Source of the DNA: Bradyrhizobium sp. CCBAU 53340
Lineage (GTDB): Bacteria; Pseudomonadota; Alphaproteobacteria; Rhizobiales; Xanthobacteraceae
Assembly (NCBI RefSeq): GCF_015291645.1
Contig: NZ_CP030055.1
Coordinates: 6,944,001 to 7,008,000, forward strand
Direction: 5' to 3'
Length of the DNA stretch: 64,000 nucleotides
How positions within the stretch are numbered: the stretch's first letter is position 1; each line of letters starts with the position of its first letter. Position numbers and translations under genes: made by a program. The notes beneath the pieces were generated by a model. It saw only the letters and a program-made list of their open reading frames with translations, made no database searches and was not told the origin of the DNA. This document shows positions 1 to 8,206 of the stretch, piece after piece.

Positions 1-369
1 GCCAGCGTGCTGAGCAAGACGCTTGCGGCGAAGCCGGTGTCGCAGAGCTTCAATCCCGCCACCGGCAAGCTCAAGCTCGTGTTCAAGCGGCCGAACCAGG
101 ATTTCCCCGCGCTCGAGCTCACCGACACGATCGAGGTCGCGGGCCTCATCTCCGCCGACAAGCCAGGACCATCAGACAAGCTGATGGTCTGGATCGGCAG
201 CCCTTCGACAACCACTGCCGACGAGAGCACCGGCGCAAAGCTCAACGTGTCGGACGAGGCGACGGCCGACGAGGAAGGCGACCAGCCCGACGACAACGGC
301 TCGATCGAGGCACTCGCCAAAGAGCTGAAGGGCCAGCGCTGGGACGCCGACAAGTCGGTGTGGAAGTAG
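1..369 (+). CDS. C-terminal part of an unrecognised protein (cut by window start)
   Basis: The frame is open from the first base and ends at a TAG at 367-369, so the gene almost certainly begins upstream of the window. About 122 residues are visible. The first part looks like a beta-rich domain (a TGKLKLVFKRP stretch, then LELTDTIEVAGLI). It is followed by an acidic linker rich in Asp and Glu (around residues 78-97) and a short C-terminal segment ending in DADKSVWK. I recognise no family motif and assign no function. The GTG at base 7 is simply the first possible start inside the window and has no ribosome-binding support. Confidence 0.6.
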   Translation, partial: ASVLSKTLAAKPVSQSFNPATGKLKLVFKRPNQDFPALELTDTIEVAGLISADKPGPSDKLMVWIGSPSTTTADESTGAKLNVSDEATADEEGDQPDDNGSIEALAKELKGQRWDADKSVWK

Positions 370-509
370 GGCTCTCGTGCCCCGGACGCAGCGCGCCAGC
401 GCTGCAGAGCCGGGGCCCAGAGGCCACACGGTCGCTCGCGGGTAGACTCTGGGTCCCAGCTCTGCGGCGCATCGCTTATGCGCTACGCCTTGTTCGGGAC
501 ACGAAAGAC

Positions 510-908
510 CTAATTCCCGTTCTCGCGGAAGCGCAGCTGCTTCGGGCCGATCAGCGTGAGAACGTCACCCTGGCGCTTCCAGGTCTCGACGGCGGCGAGC
601 GCGGCGACGAGTTCGTCGTCGGCCTGGGCCTTGGCCGGCGGACAGGAGCGATCCTGGATCTGGCCGGGCACGAAGATCACGGTGTTGCCGGCGACCGAGA
701 ACTGGCCCTTGCCGCCCTTGCACCAGAGCTCGAGCACGACCTGGCCATTGTCGCCGATCTCGAGGTTCGGGATCCGCTTCGAGCCGGGCTGCGGCACGGC
801 CTCCAGCGTCATCTCGGTGCCGAAGGGAAAGCCCTCTTCCGCGCGTGCGCCGGCGGACATTGCAAGCAACGCAGCCGCGGCACACACCATCTGCTTCAAC
901 GACACCAT
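510..908 (-). CDS. Exported META/HslJ-like domain protein
   Basis: This 132-residue protein has a typical Sec signal peptide (MVSLKQMVCAAAALLAMSAGARA), so it is probably periplasmic. The mature part follows the META/HslJ pattern: a Cys in a glycine-rich turn (LWCKGGKGQF), an RSCPP segment, a helix (LVAALAAVETW) and the closing GDVLTLIGPKQLRFR strand. Family members are linked to heat-shock or stress resistance and to outer-membrane homeostasis, but no biochemical role is established. I chose the ATG at 908 because GAGAGG lies 7 bases upstream. An ATG at 929 would only add seven residues ahead of the signal peptide. It appears monocistronic, with a strong terminator lying between it and the permease gene. 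Confidence 0.75.
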   Translation of the reverse strand: MVSLKQMVCAAAALLAMSAGARAEEGFPFGTEMTLEAVPQPGSKRIPNLEIGDNGQVVLELWCKGGKGQFSVAGNTVIFVPGQIQDRSCPPAKAQADDELVAALAAVETWKRQGDVLTLIGPKQLRFRENGN

Positions 909-990
909 GAAACCTCTCGACCGACCCAATTTGCCGGGTCTTCTATAAGACGACAGGGGCTTTGAGAAGGTTCGTCGATTTCAACACGCA

Positions 991-1024
991 AAAATCCCCG
1001 CGGGGACAATCCCGCGGGGATTTT
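991..1024. terminator. Bidirectional-looking stem-loop terminator
   Basis: A 14-bp perfect inverted repeat (AAAATCCCCGCGGG at 991-1004 and CCCGCGGGGATTTT at 1011-1024) flanks a 6-base loop. It lies 20 bases downstream of the permease stop on the minus strand and upstream of the META-domain gene. The A/T-rich ends give a U tract in either direction. Confidence 0.85.
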
Positions 1025-1043
1025 GCATCGAAGCCGGGCCTCG

Positions 1044-2708
1044 CTACTTCAGGACGAGCTCCGTGAACGGATAGACATAGGCCTGCAACGTCACGAACAC
1101 GCCGACGAGGCAGGCCAGCACGATCGAGTGTCGGAACACGAAGCGCAGGATGGTGCCTTCGTGGCCGTACCAATTGGTCGCGGTGGAGGCGACGACGATC
1201 GATTGCGCGTCGATCATCTTGCCCATCACACCGCCGGACGAGTTCGCCGCCGCCATCAGGATCGGCGACAGGCCGAGCTGCTGCGAGGTGATCTTCTGGA
1301 GGTTGCCGAACAGGATGTTCGACGACGTGTCCGATCCGGTCAGCGCCACGCCCAACCAGCCGAGCAGCGTGCCGAAGAAGGGATAGAGCACGCCGGTTGC
1401 GGCAAAGGCGAGGCCCAGCGTCGCATCGACGCCGGACAGGCGCGTCAGCGTGCCGATCGCAAGCATCGCCGAGATCGTGATCAACGAGATCGCGCAGAGC
1501 CGGATGGTGCGGCCATATTCAGCCAGCAGCCGGACCGGACCGACGCCCATCAGGACGCCGGAAATGATCGCCGCAATCAGCATGCCGGTGCCGGTGAAGG
1601 ACAGATAGGTGAAGCCGAACACCGCCGCCTCCTTGGTCGGCGCGGGCGCCACCGGCGGCATCTTGTTGATCATCTGGTGCAGCTCGGGAACGGCGTAGTT
1701 CCAGGTGAAGATACCATTCGCCCAGTTCTTGAAGGCACCGTTGCCCCAGATCAGCATCACGACACAGACGATGAACCACGGCAGCAAGGCGCTGAGGAGC
1801 TCACCCTGCGTCAGCGGCGTCTTGTCGAGCGGCTTTGCCGTGGCCATGGTCGCCGCCGATTTATCGTGTCCGCGCAGCGCTGGCGAGAGCCACAGCTGTT
1901 TCGGCCGCCAGACCTTCAGGAACAGGATCAGCGCACCCATCGAGATCAGCGACGCACCAATGTCGACGATCCAGGGATTGACGTAGTTCGAGATCACGAA
2001 TTGCGGCACCGCGAACGACACGCCGGTGACGAGGATCGCCGGCCAGACGTCCTTCATACCCCTCCAGCCAGCGAAGGCCCACACCACCCAGAACGGCACG
2101 ATCAGCGAGAACACCGGCAGCTGCCGTCCGACCATCGCACCGAGGATGTAGGGATCAAGTCCGGTCACCGATGCGAGGCCCTGGATCGGCGTGCCCAGCG
2201 CGCCGTAGGCGACAGGCGCAGTGTTGGCGATCAGCGACAGGCCGGAAGCTGCAAGCGGCGAGAAGCCGAGGCCGATCAGCACGGCGCCGGTGATCGCCAC
2301 CGGCGTGCCGAAGCCGGACGCGCCCTCGAAGAAGGCGCCGAACGAAAACGCGATCAGCAGCAATTGCAGCCGCCGGTCCTCGGTGACACCGCCGACCGCG
2401 CGCTTCAACAGTTCGAACCGCCCGGTCGTCACCGTCACCTGGTAGAGGAAGATGACGTTGAGGACGATCCAGCCGATCGGGAAGAAGCCGGTCACGATGC
2501 CAAGGATCGAGGCGCGGATCGACATGTTCACCGGCATGGTGAAGACGAAGATCGTGATCAGGTTGGTCACGATCACCGCGATGATGGCTGCGATGTGCGC
2601 CTGAACGCGCCCGCTTGCGATCAGGACGAGCAACGTGACGACGGGCACTGCCGCCGCGATCGTCGACAGCACCGGGCTGTGCAACGGGTCGTAGATTTGA
2701 TTCCACAT
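1044..2708 (-). CDS. lldP: L-lactate/glycolate permease, LldP family
   Basis: This 554-residue polytopic inner-membrane protein has about 12-14 hydrophobic helices and matches the lactate permease family (usual length about 550). Family-typical stretches include FGAFFEGASGFGTPVAITGA around residues 123-142, NTAPVAYGALGTPI, and the C-terminal GSDTSSNILFGNLQ and NSSGGVMGKMIDAQSI. The family imports L-lactate, D-lactate or glycolate by proton symport. The glycolate oxidase genes 4-10 kb away make glycolate plausible, but the sequence does not decide the substrate. The start at 2708 has GGAGGAAG a few bases upstream. It is transcribed alone, divergently from the ABC exporter gene. Confidence 0.9.
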   Translation of the reverse strand: MWNQIYDPLHSPVLSTIAAAVPVVTLLVLIASGRVQAHIAAIIAVIVTNLITIFVFTMPVNMSIRASILGIVTGFFPIGWIVLNVIFLYQVTVTTGRFELLKRAVGGVTEDRRLQLLLIAFSFGAFFEGASGFGTPVAITGAVLIGLGFSPLAASGLSLIANTAPVAYGALGTPIQGLASVTGLDPYILGAMVGRQLPVFSLIVPFWVVWAFAGWRGMKDVWPAILVTGVSFAVPQFVISNYVNPWIVDIGASLISMGALILFLKVWRPKQLWLSPALRGHDKSAATMATAKPLDKTPLTQGELLSALLPWFIVCVVMLIWGNGAFKNWANGIFTWNYAVPELHQMINKMPPVAPAPTKEAAVFGFTYLSFTGTGMLIAAIISGVLMGVGPVRLLAEYGRTIRLCAISLITISAMLAIGTLTRLSGVDATLGLAFAATGVLYPFFGTLLGWLGVALTGSDTSSNILFGNLQKITSQQLGLSPILMAAANSSGGVMGKMIDAQSIVVASTATNWYGHEGTILRFVFRHSIVLACLVGVFVTLQAYVYPFTELVLK

Positions 2709-3023
2709 AGTCTTCCTCCCCCACGCATGTGTGCGGCAGGCGGCCCGCGTGGACAGCCGATCCTGCTTGACGCTGGAAACGATAACCCCCGAAGGGGACG
2801 CGAATTCCTCGCGAATGCGGCGGTTCCCGACTGCTCACAAGCTCGCGAAATCCCGGAGGCCCCCACCCCGCGCCGTTGAAGCCCATGCTAGGGTTGCTGA
2901 CCCGGACAAGCCAACGCAAATTGCAGATCTTGCGACTTTAGTCTAAGCGCGCTCATTTCCGCCCTTGCCGCAACGGTTTGGCTCCAGGCATTAGCGCACA
3001 GCCCCACCAGGAGATCCCGCTCT
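2709..3023. other. Divergent intergenic region between permease and ABC exporter
   Basis: This is a 315-base gap between two outward-facing genes, so it must hold both promoters. No convincing promoter pair, operator palindrome or small gene stands out. The only clear signal is the CAGGAG ribosome-binding site at 3008-3013 for the downstream GTG start. Confidence 0.5.
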
Positions 3024-4787
3024 GTGAACAACCTCCGCGCCACGCTCGCGATTGTCTGGCGAATCGCCGGCCCGTATTTCCGATCGGACGACAAATGGGC
3101 CGGTCGCGGCCTGCTCGCCGTCGTCATCACACTGGAGCTGGCGCTGGTCGCGATCAATGTGATGCTCAATCAGTGGCAGAACCGGTTCTACAGCGCGCTC
3201 CAGGCCTACGATCTGAATGAGTTCGTCATGCAGGTCTGGATATTCCTCGGTCTTGCCTTCGCTTATGTCGCGGTGGCCGTTTACAAGCTCTATCTGAACC
3301 AATGGCTGCAGATCCGCTGGCGCCGATGGTTGACGCAACACTATCTCGGCGAATGGCTCGAGGGCGCCACGCATTACCGCATGCAGTTGAAGGGCGATGC
3401 GGCCGACAACCCCGACCAGCGTCTGACCGAGGACGTCACGAACTTCGTCGAGCAAACGCTCGTCCTCGGCCTTGGCCTGCTGTCGTCGATCGTGACGCTG
3501 GCTTCGTTCATCGTCATTCTCTGGGGTCTGTCCAACAAGGCTCCCCTACACATCTACGGCACCGACATCGTCGTCCCGGGCTTTCTGGTCTGGTGTGCGC
3601 TTGCCTACGCGCTCCTCGGCACAGCACTGACGCACTGGATCGGTACACCACTGATCAATCTCTATTTCGAGAAGCAGCGCTACGAGGCCGACTTCCGCTT
3701 CAATCTGATCCGAGTGCGCGAAAATTCTGAGCAGATTGCACTCTTGAAAGGAGAGGGTGCGGAGCGAGGTCATCTCCTGCAGCGCTTCGGCTCCGTCATC
3801 GGCAACTGGTATGCGATCATGAGCCGGACCAAGCGCCTCACCGCCTTCACGGCGAGTTACGGTCAGGCTGCGACGATCTTTCCCTACGTGGTGGTGGCGC
3901 CCGCCTACTTTGCCAAGAGCATCCAGCTCGGCGACATGATGCAGACGGGTTCGGCCTTTGGCCAAGTGCAGGATGCGCTGTCCTTTTTCGTTACGTACTA
4001 TCGGCAGATCGCAGAATGGCGTGCCATTGTCGCCCGCCTCGACGGGTTCGAGATGTCGGTTGCCACGGCGGCAAACCTGCCGGCGCATGAAGCAACGATC
4101 GAGCTCAAGGCGGCAGGCGGCAGCCGCAATATCGGCCTCGAGAAACTTTGCGTGTATCTCCCCAACGGCACGCCGCTGGTCGCAGCCGACGGCTTCACCA
4201 TCCAGGCGCCGGAACGCGTGCTCGTGACCGGCCCATCCGGCTCGGGCAAATCGACGCTATTCCGCGCCATCGCCGGCATCTGGCCGTTCGGCACCGGCGT
4301 CATCGAGGTTCCCGCCCAGGCGAAACTGATGATGCTGCCGCAACGTCCCTATTTCCCGGTCGGTGCGCTGGGTAACGCCGTAATCTATCCCGCAGCACCC
4401 GGTGCATTCCAGGCGACGCAGATTCGGGACGCGATCATCGCGGTCGGCCTGCCTGACCTCGCCGAACGGCTCAGCGAAGATAGCCATTGGAACCGGATGC
4501 TGTCGCTCGGTGAGCAGCAGCGCCTGGGGCTCGCTCGCGCGCTGCTGCACGCACCCGACTATCTTTTCCTGGACGAGGCCACCGCCTCACTCGACGAACC
4601 ATCCGAGGCCCGGCTCTACCGCCTGCTGGCGGAGAGGCTGCCACAAGCCACCATCGTTTCGATCGGCCATCGCTCGACGCTCGACGCCTTCCACACCCGG
4701 AAGGTGACTATGGTGGAGGACGGAGCCATCCACATCCTGGCCAAGGGCAGCGCGGCGGCCGAGCCGGAGCCGAGCACGGCGCGCTAA
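3024..4787 (+). CDS. SbmA/BacA-like ABC transporter, fused permease-ATPase
   Basis: This 587-residue half-transporter has an N-terminal SbmA/BacA-type membrane domain (residues 1 to about 340, about six helices, with the family-typical MLNQWQNRFYSALQAYD and LYLNQWLQIRWRRWLTQHYL). A C-terminal ABC ATPase follows: Walker A GPSGSGKS near residue 402, signature LSLGEQQR near 492, Walker B YLFLDEATAS near 511. This matches the YddA/ABCD architecture. BacA-related proteins in rhizobia affect peptide uptake and very-long-chain fatty acid modification of lipid A. Those with a fused ATPase, like this one, are paralogues whose substrate is usually unknown. The start is GTG at 3024, with CAGGAG about 10 bases upstream. 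Confidence 0.88.
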   Translation: MNNLRATLAIVWRIAGPYFRSDDKWAGRGLLAVVITLELALVAINVMLNQWQNRFYSALQAYDLNEFVMQVWIFLGLAFAYVAVAVYKLYLNQWLQIRWRRWLTQHYLGEWLEGATHYRMQLKGDAADNPDQRLTEDVTNFVEQTLVLGLGLLSSIVTLASFIVILWGLSNKAPLHIYGTDIVVPGFLVWCALAYALLGTALTHWIGTPLINLYFEKQRYEADFRFNLIRVRENSEQIALLKGEGAERGHLLQRFGSVIGNWYAIMSRTKRLTAFTASYGQAATIFPYVVVAPAYFAKSIQLGDMMQTGSAFGQVQDALSFFVTYYRQIAEWRAIVARLDGFEMSVATAANLPAHEATIELKAAGGSRNIGLEKLCVYLPNGTPLVAADGFTIQAPERVLVTGPSGSGKSTLFRAIAGIWPFGTGVIEVPAQAKLMMLPQRPYFPVGALGNAVIYPAAPGAFQATQIRDAIIAVGLPDLAERLSEDSHWNRMLSLGEQQRLGLARALLHAPDYLFLDEATASLDEPSEARLYRLLAERLPQATIVSIGHRSTLDAFHTRKVTMVEDGAIHILAKGSAAAEPEPSTAR

Positions 4788-4788
4788 A

Positions 4789-4866
4789 GCGTGATCCGGA
4801 AAAGTGCGAAGCGGTTTTCCCTCGCGACAAACGCGGAACGCGTTTGCGCGGAGATCATGCTCAAAC
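4789..4866. repeat. Rhizobiales-type dispersed intergenic repeat
   Basis: The gap after the ABC exporter begins AAAGCGTGATCCGGAAAAGTG and includes a palindrome (CAAACGCG at 4829-4836, GAA, CGCGTTTG at 4840-4847). From memory this matches a repeat scattered between genes in Bradyrhizobium and Rhodopseudomonas. A related element with the GCGAACCGGTATCCACCTCG module lies near 13.4 kb in this window. No coding potential is seen. Confidence 0.6.
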
Positions 4867-4873
4867 AACAACC

Positions 4874-4914
4874 TAAAGCGCGATGATGATTCATCCTAAT
4901 CTCATCGCGCTTTA
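4874..4914. terminator. Stem-loop after ABC exporter gene
   Basis: TAAAGCGCGATGA (4874-4886) pairs perfectly with TCATCGCGCTTTA (4902-4914) around a 15-base loop. It lies within the repeat-bearing gap. It could end plus-strand transcription, or it may simply be part of the repeat element. Confidence 0.5.
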
Positions 4915-4962
4915 AGGCGCTGGATGATGCTCTGCATCGCTGAGCGCTCAGCTTCAAAACAA

Positions 4963-4990
4963 AAGGGCGGCAGATTGCTCTGCCGCCCTT
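4963..4990 (-). terminator. Rho-independent terminator of the porin gene
   Basis: AAGGGCGGCAGA (4963-4974) and TCTGCCGCCCTT (4979-4990) form a perfect 12-bp stem with a 4-base loop. On the minus strand a T-rich tail (TTTTGTTTTG) follows, 22 bases beyond the porin stop codon. Confidence 0.9.
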
Positions 4991-5012
4991 GTTAGTCGTC
5001 TCGGGACAAGAC

Positions 5013-6014
5013 TTACTTCAGGTTGGTCATCGCCGTCAGGTCGAAGGACAGCTTGGCGATACCGGCCGCGCCGCACCAGTTGGAGCCGGCGCCGCCCGGG
5101 TTGATCGCGGTCACGTTGGTGGTGCCGGTGGCATTGAAGGCGCTGGTGAAGGCGTTGCAATCACCCTTGTTCAGGTCGGTGTCGGAGTAACGCAGGTCCA
5201 GCGTGAACACCTTGTAGGTGAAGCCGACGCCGACGTTCCAGGTGTTGTAGCTCTTGTAGGGAATGCCGTTGGCGTAGATCGTTCCCGGGAGGCCATAGAA
5301 GGCATCCGAGGTGCCGAGCCACTGACGGCCGAACTCACCCGACACGTACATGCCGACGCCGGAAGCACCGAAGGTCGTGCTCGGTGCGATCCACTTCGCG
5401 GTCACCGACGCGTAGTCGCCCCAGGCACCCGAGTTCAGGAAGTTCGGCGAGTAGTACTCGTTCACGCCGACCGACCAGTTGTCGTTGATGGTGTAGTTCA
5501 CCTTGCCGTAAACTTCGAAGAAGCTGACGTCCTTCTTCATGACGTTGCCGTCGGCGAGGAAGATGGTCGTGGTGCTGACGGGGCAAACGCCGCCGCCGGG
5601 GATGCCGCCGGTGAGCACGTTGTCGGCGCAGCTGCCGCCCGGATACAGGTAGCCCCAGACGCCGATATCGAACGCGAAGGCGCCGAAGGTCGGGCGGATA
5701 CCGCCGTAGACGTCGACTTCAGCCGCGGCGCGGTTGGCGAAGGAGATGCTCTCCGCGGACACGCCGGCGTAGAGCTGGAGATCCTTGTTGATGTTGTAGC
5801 GGGGCTCGAAATAGGCGGCCACCGACGGCTTGTGGTTCGACTGGGTCACGCCGCGGAAGATGTAGTCGCTCATGATCGCGCCGCCGAAGGCGATATCCCA
5901 GGGATCGAAGGCGGGCGCCGGGGGAGCCTTCAGGGCCTTCAAGGGCATGTCTGCCGCGAAAGCCGAACCCGTCACCATTGCCAGCGCCGTTGCCAACAAA
6001 GTTACTTTCTTCAT
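5013..6014 (-). CDS. TorF-like (gcw_chp family) outer-membrane porin
   Basis: This 333-residue exported protein has a clean signal peptide (MKKVTLLATALAMVTGSAFA) and a short Pro/Ala linker. The rest is an aromatic- and glycine-rich beta-barrel sequence. The family signature is visible: GGAIMSDYIFRGVTQSNHKP early, LYAGVSAESI, the GVNEYYSPNF strand, and a closing FTLDLRYSDTDLN plus LSFDLTAMTNLK. This agrees with the proteobacterial gcw_chp/TorF family of putative porins, which have no firmly assigned substrate. The start at 6014 is chosen because the signal peptide begins there and GGGGATC lies just upstream. The frame continues 40 codons further but without signal character. It is monocistronic with its own terminator. 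Confidence 0.85.
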   Translation of the reverse strand: MKKVTLLATALAMVTGSAFAADMPLKALKAPPAPAFDPWDIAFGGAIMSDYIFRGVTQSNHKPSVAAYFEPRYNINKDLQLYAGVSAESISFANRAAAEVDVYGGIRPTFGAFAFDIGVWGYLYPGGSCADNVLTGGIPGGGVCPVSTTTIFLADGNVMKKDVSFFEVYGKVNYTINDNWSVGVNEYYSPNFLNSGAWGDYASVTAKWIAPSTTFGASGVGMYVSGEFGRQWLGTSDAFYGLPGTIYANGIPYKSYNTWNVGVGFTYKVFTLDLRYSDTDLNKGDCNAFTSAFNATGTTNVTAINPGGAGSNWCGAAGIAKLSFDLTAMTNLK

Positions 6015-6342
6015 TTGATCCCCATCACCAGTTCTAAAACCCCGGTCGAGCTCCGGACCCCCCGGGTGCCCGACCTGAATTGCAAATTTCGTTACTGCGG
6101 CAATCTGGCTGGCGGAACGCAAAGCGAGAAGCAAAAAACACGGGCATCTGCCGACTTTTTGGGCGTTCTCACGATTCCGCGAAAGGTTGTCAGCCGGTGT
6201 TGCATCTCGATCACATTATTTTCACGCCAAAGTGCATAGCGGGTCCCGGGAGACTACGTAGGCCGACCGCCCCGTGGCCCCCGCGCTACGAATCAGCTGA
6301 CTCAAAAAAGAGCAGCCCTCCGCCCGCTGCGGGTAGCGATGC
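6015..6342. other. Upstream region of the porin gene
   Basis: About 330 bases lie between the porin start and the terminator of the histone-like gene. It must contain the porin promoter on the minus strand. I see no convincing gene, tRNA or palindrome in it. Confidence 0.5.
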
Positions 6343-6373
6343 AAAAAGGCCGCAGCATCACCGCTGCGGCCTT
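6343..6373 (-). terminator. Terminator of the histone H1-like gene
   Basis: AAGGCCGCAGC (6346-6356) and GCTGCGGCCTT (6363-6373) form an 11-bp stem with a 6-base loop. On the minus strand it is followed by TTTTTGC. It sits about 90 bases beyond the stop of the Lys/Ala-rich protein gene. Confidence 0.85.
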
Positions 6374-6423
6374 CCTGTGATCGATGAGGCCAAGGCAGCA
6401 GACCCTGCCTCTGGTCCAGTCGT

Positions 6424-6456
6424 GATCCAGCCTTGATCCAGCCTTGATCCAGCCTT
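6424..6456. repeat. 11-bp tandem repeat, three copies
   Basis: GATCCAGCCTT occurs three times head to tail (6424-6434, 6435-6445, 6446-6456), immediately after the stop codon of the histone-like gene and before its terminator. A short tandem array like this is prone to copy-number change. Confidence 0.9.
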
Positions 6457-6462
6457 TGGGGC

Positions 6463-6813
6463 CTAACCTTGCCCCTCGGCCGGTGTCGGCTCCGCAGAAG
6501 ACGAAGGCATCGCCCAGCTTGTCTCGGCAGCAGGCTCGGGAGCCGGCGCAGCCGCGGGAGCCGCCGGCTTCGGCGCGGGAGCTGCCTTCGCCTTCTTCGG
6601 AGCCGCTTTCTTCGCAGTCTTCTTGGCGGCCTTCTTGGGCGCCGCCTTCTTGGCCGCCTTCTTCGGCGCGGCCTTCTTGGCAGATTTCTTCGCTGACTTC
6701 TTGGCAGACTTCTTTGCGGACTTCTTGGCCGCCTTCTTCGTCGCCTTCTTTGCGCTTACGGCCTTCTTGGCCTTTTTGGCCTTCTTGCTTTTCTTCTTGC
6801 TCGCTTTCGCCAT
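6463..6813 (-). CDS. Histone H1-like Lys/Ala-rich DNA-binding protein
   Basis: This 116-residue protein is almost entirely Lys and Ala, built from KKSA, KKAAP and KKAAK units over residues 5-80. A Pro/Ala tail and a short acidic end (AEPTPAEGQG) follow. The composition matches bacterial H1-like proteins (AlgP, HctA-like, alphaproteobacterial KAAP proteins), which bind DNA nonspecifically and may compact the nucleoid. The start at 6813 (MAKASKKK) has AGGAGG 8 bases upstream. An in-frame ATG at 6840 lacks this support. The coding DNA is itself repetitive (GCCTTCTTGG-type units on the plus strand), so copy number may vary between strains. It stands alone with its own terminator. Confidence 0.85.
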   Translation of the reverse strand: MAKASKKKSKKAKKAKKAVSAKKATKKAAKKSAKKSAKKSAKKSAKKAAPKKAAKKAAPKKAAKKTAKKAAPKKAKAAPAPKPAAPAAAPAPEPAAETSWAMPSSSAEPTPAEGQG

Positions 6814-6883
6814 CGTGGTCCTCCTGTTGCCGCCGAACAATGGTCGATCGGGCGCCCTTCTGCCGTCACCTCAAGGCGAAAGC

Positions 6884-8206
6884 TCAGCGCGACGCATCCA
6901 ATGCCGGCCGCGACCCGCCCGTAGCCCAATCGAGAAGCTCAATCGTGTGTACGACCGGAACTGACGTGCCACTGGCAATCTGCACCATGCAGCCGATATT
7001 GCCCGCGGCAATCATGTCCGGCTTGACGCTCGCGATGTTGGCGACCTTGCGATCGCGCAACCGGCCCGCAAGCTCGGGCTGGAGAATGTTGTAGGTCCCC
7101 GCCGAACCGCAACACAAATGGCTCTCGGGCACATCTTTCACCACGAATCCATTCTTGGAAAGCAATTCTTTCGGAAGGCCCGTGATTTTCTGTCCGTGCT
7201 GCAACGAGCACGCAGAGTGATAGGCGACGACGATGTCGTCCCGCTGCGTGCTCGGCGCAAGGCCAAGACCAGCGACGTATTCGGTGATGTCCTTCGCCAG
7301 CGCCGACACGTTCGCCGCATCGGCCGCGAACGCTTTGTCCTCGCGCAGCAGATAGCCGTAGTCCTTGACGACAGTGCCACAGCCGGACGTCGTCACCAGG
7401 ATGGCGTCGAGCCCCTCGCCGGCGACCTCTTTTTGCCACGCCGTGACGTTGGCACGCGCCCGCGCCAGCGCATCTTCGTCATGACCAAGATGATGGGTGA
7501 GCGCGCCGCAGCATTGCTCGTCCTTGACGAGGACGACCTCGATGCCGTGGCGGGTGAGAAGGCTGATGGCGGCCTGGTTGATGCGCGGTGCCAGCACCTG
7601 CTGGGCGCAGCCCTGGAGCAGCGCGACCCGGCCACGCTTCTTGCCGAGCGCTGCGAATACGCTGCCCGGCAGCGCACCCGGCGCCGGCAGCCGGTCCGGC
7701 GCCAGCGCCAGCATCGCCTTGAGGCGCTCGATCAGGCCTGGCGTGGCCGAGGGCCGCGGGGTTGGCAGGAAGACAGCAAGCGGCCGGGCCAGCTGCGCCA
7801 GCCGCATGCTGATGCGAAACCATTGCGGGTCCGGTAGCACGAAGGCGAGCACCCGGCGCAGCATCCGCTCGACGAGCGGCCGCTCGTAGCGCTGCTCGAT
7901 CCTGACCCGGGCCTGGTCGACGAGGTGCATGTAGTTCACGCCGGAGGGGCAGGTGGTCATGCAGGACAGGCACGACAGGCAGCGATCGATATGCTTGACC
8001 ACGTCGGCGGACGGCGCCTGGTCCTTCTCCAGCATCTCCTTGATCAGATAGATCCGGCCGCGCGGGCTATCGAGCTCGTCACCGAGCAACACATAGGTCG
8101 GACAGGTCGCGGTGCAGAAGCCGCAATGGACGCAGGCGCGCAGGATCTTGTCGGCCTCCGCGATGTCGGGATCGGCCAGCTGGGCGAGTGAGAATTCGGT
8201 CTTCAT
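6884..8206 (-). CDS. glcF: Glycolate oxidase iron-sulfur subunit GlcF
   Basis: This 440-residue protein carries two 4Fe-4S ferredoxin motifs, CVHCGFCTATCP near residue 25 and CLSCLSCMTTCPSG near 76. Two CCG-type domains follow with the cysteine pairs QCCGALTHHLGH and LCCGSAGTYN. This is the standard GlcF layout, in which electrons from the flavin subunits pass through the clusters to the quinone pool. Its ATG overlaps the glcE stop by four bases (ATGA type), so the two are translationally coupled. glcD lies 3 kb upstream, separated by an opposite-strand gene. Confidence 0.93.
   Translation of the reverse strand: MKTEFSLAQLADPDIAEADKILRACVHCGFCTATCPTYVLLGDELDSPRGRIYLIKEMLEKDQAPSADVVKHIDRCLSCLSCMTTCPSGVNYMHLVDQARVRIEQRYERPLVERMLRRVLAFVLPDPQWFRISMRLAQLARPLAVFLPTPRPSATPGLIERLKAMLALAPDRLPAPGALPGSVFAALGKKRGRVALLQGCAQQVLAPRINQAAISLLTRHGIEVVLVKDEQCCGALTHHLGHDEDALARARANVTAWQKEVAGEGLDAILVTTSGCGTVVKDYGYLLREDKAFAADAANVSALAKDITEYVAGLGLAPSTQRDDIVVAYHSACSLQHGQKITGLPKELLSKNGFVVKDVPESHLCCGSAGTYNILQPELAGRLRDRKVANIASVKPDMIAAGNIGCMVQIASGTSVPVVHTIELLDWATGGSRPALDASR

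Noticed and set aside
1023..2879. Long plus-strand open frame (618 codons) across the permease gene
   Set aside because: It is antisense to a clear LldP gene and encodes an Arg/Asp/His-rich sequence, typical of the shadow frame of a high-GC gene.
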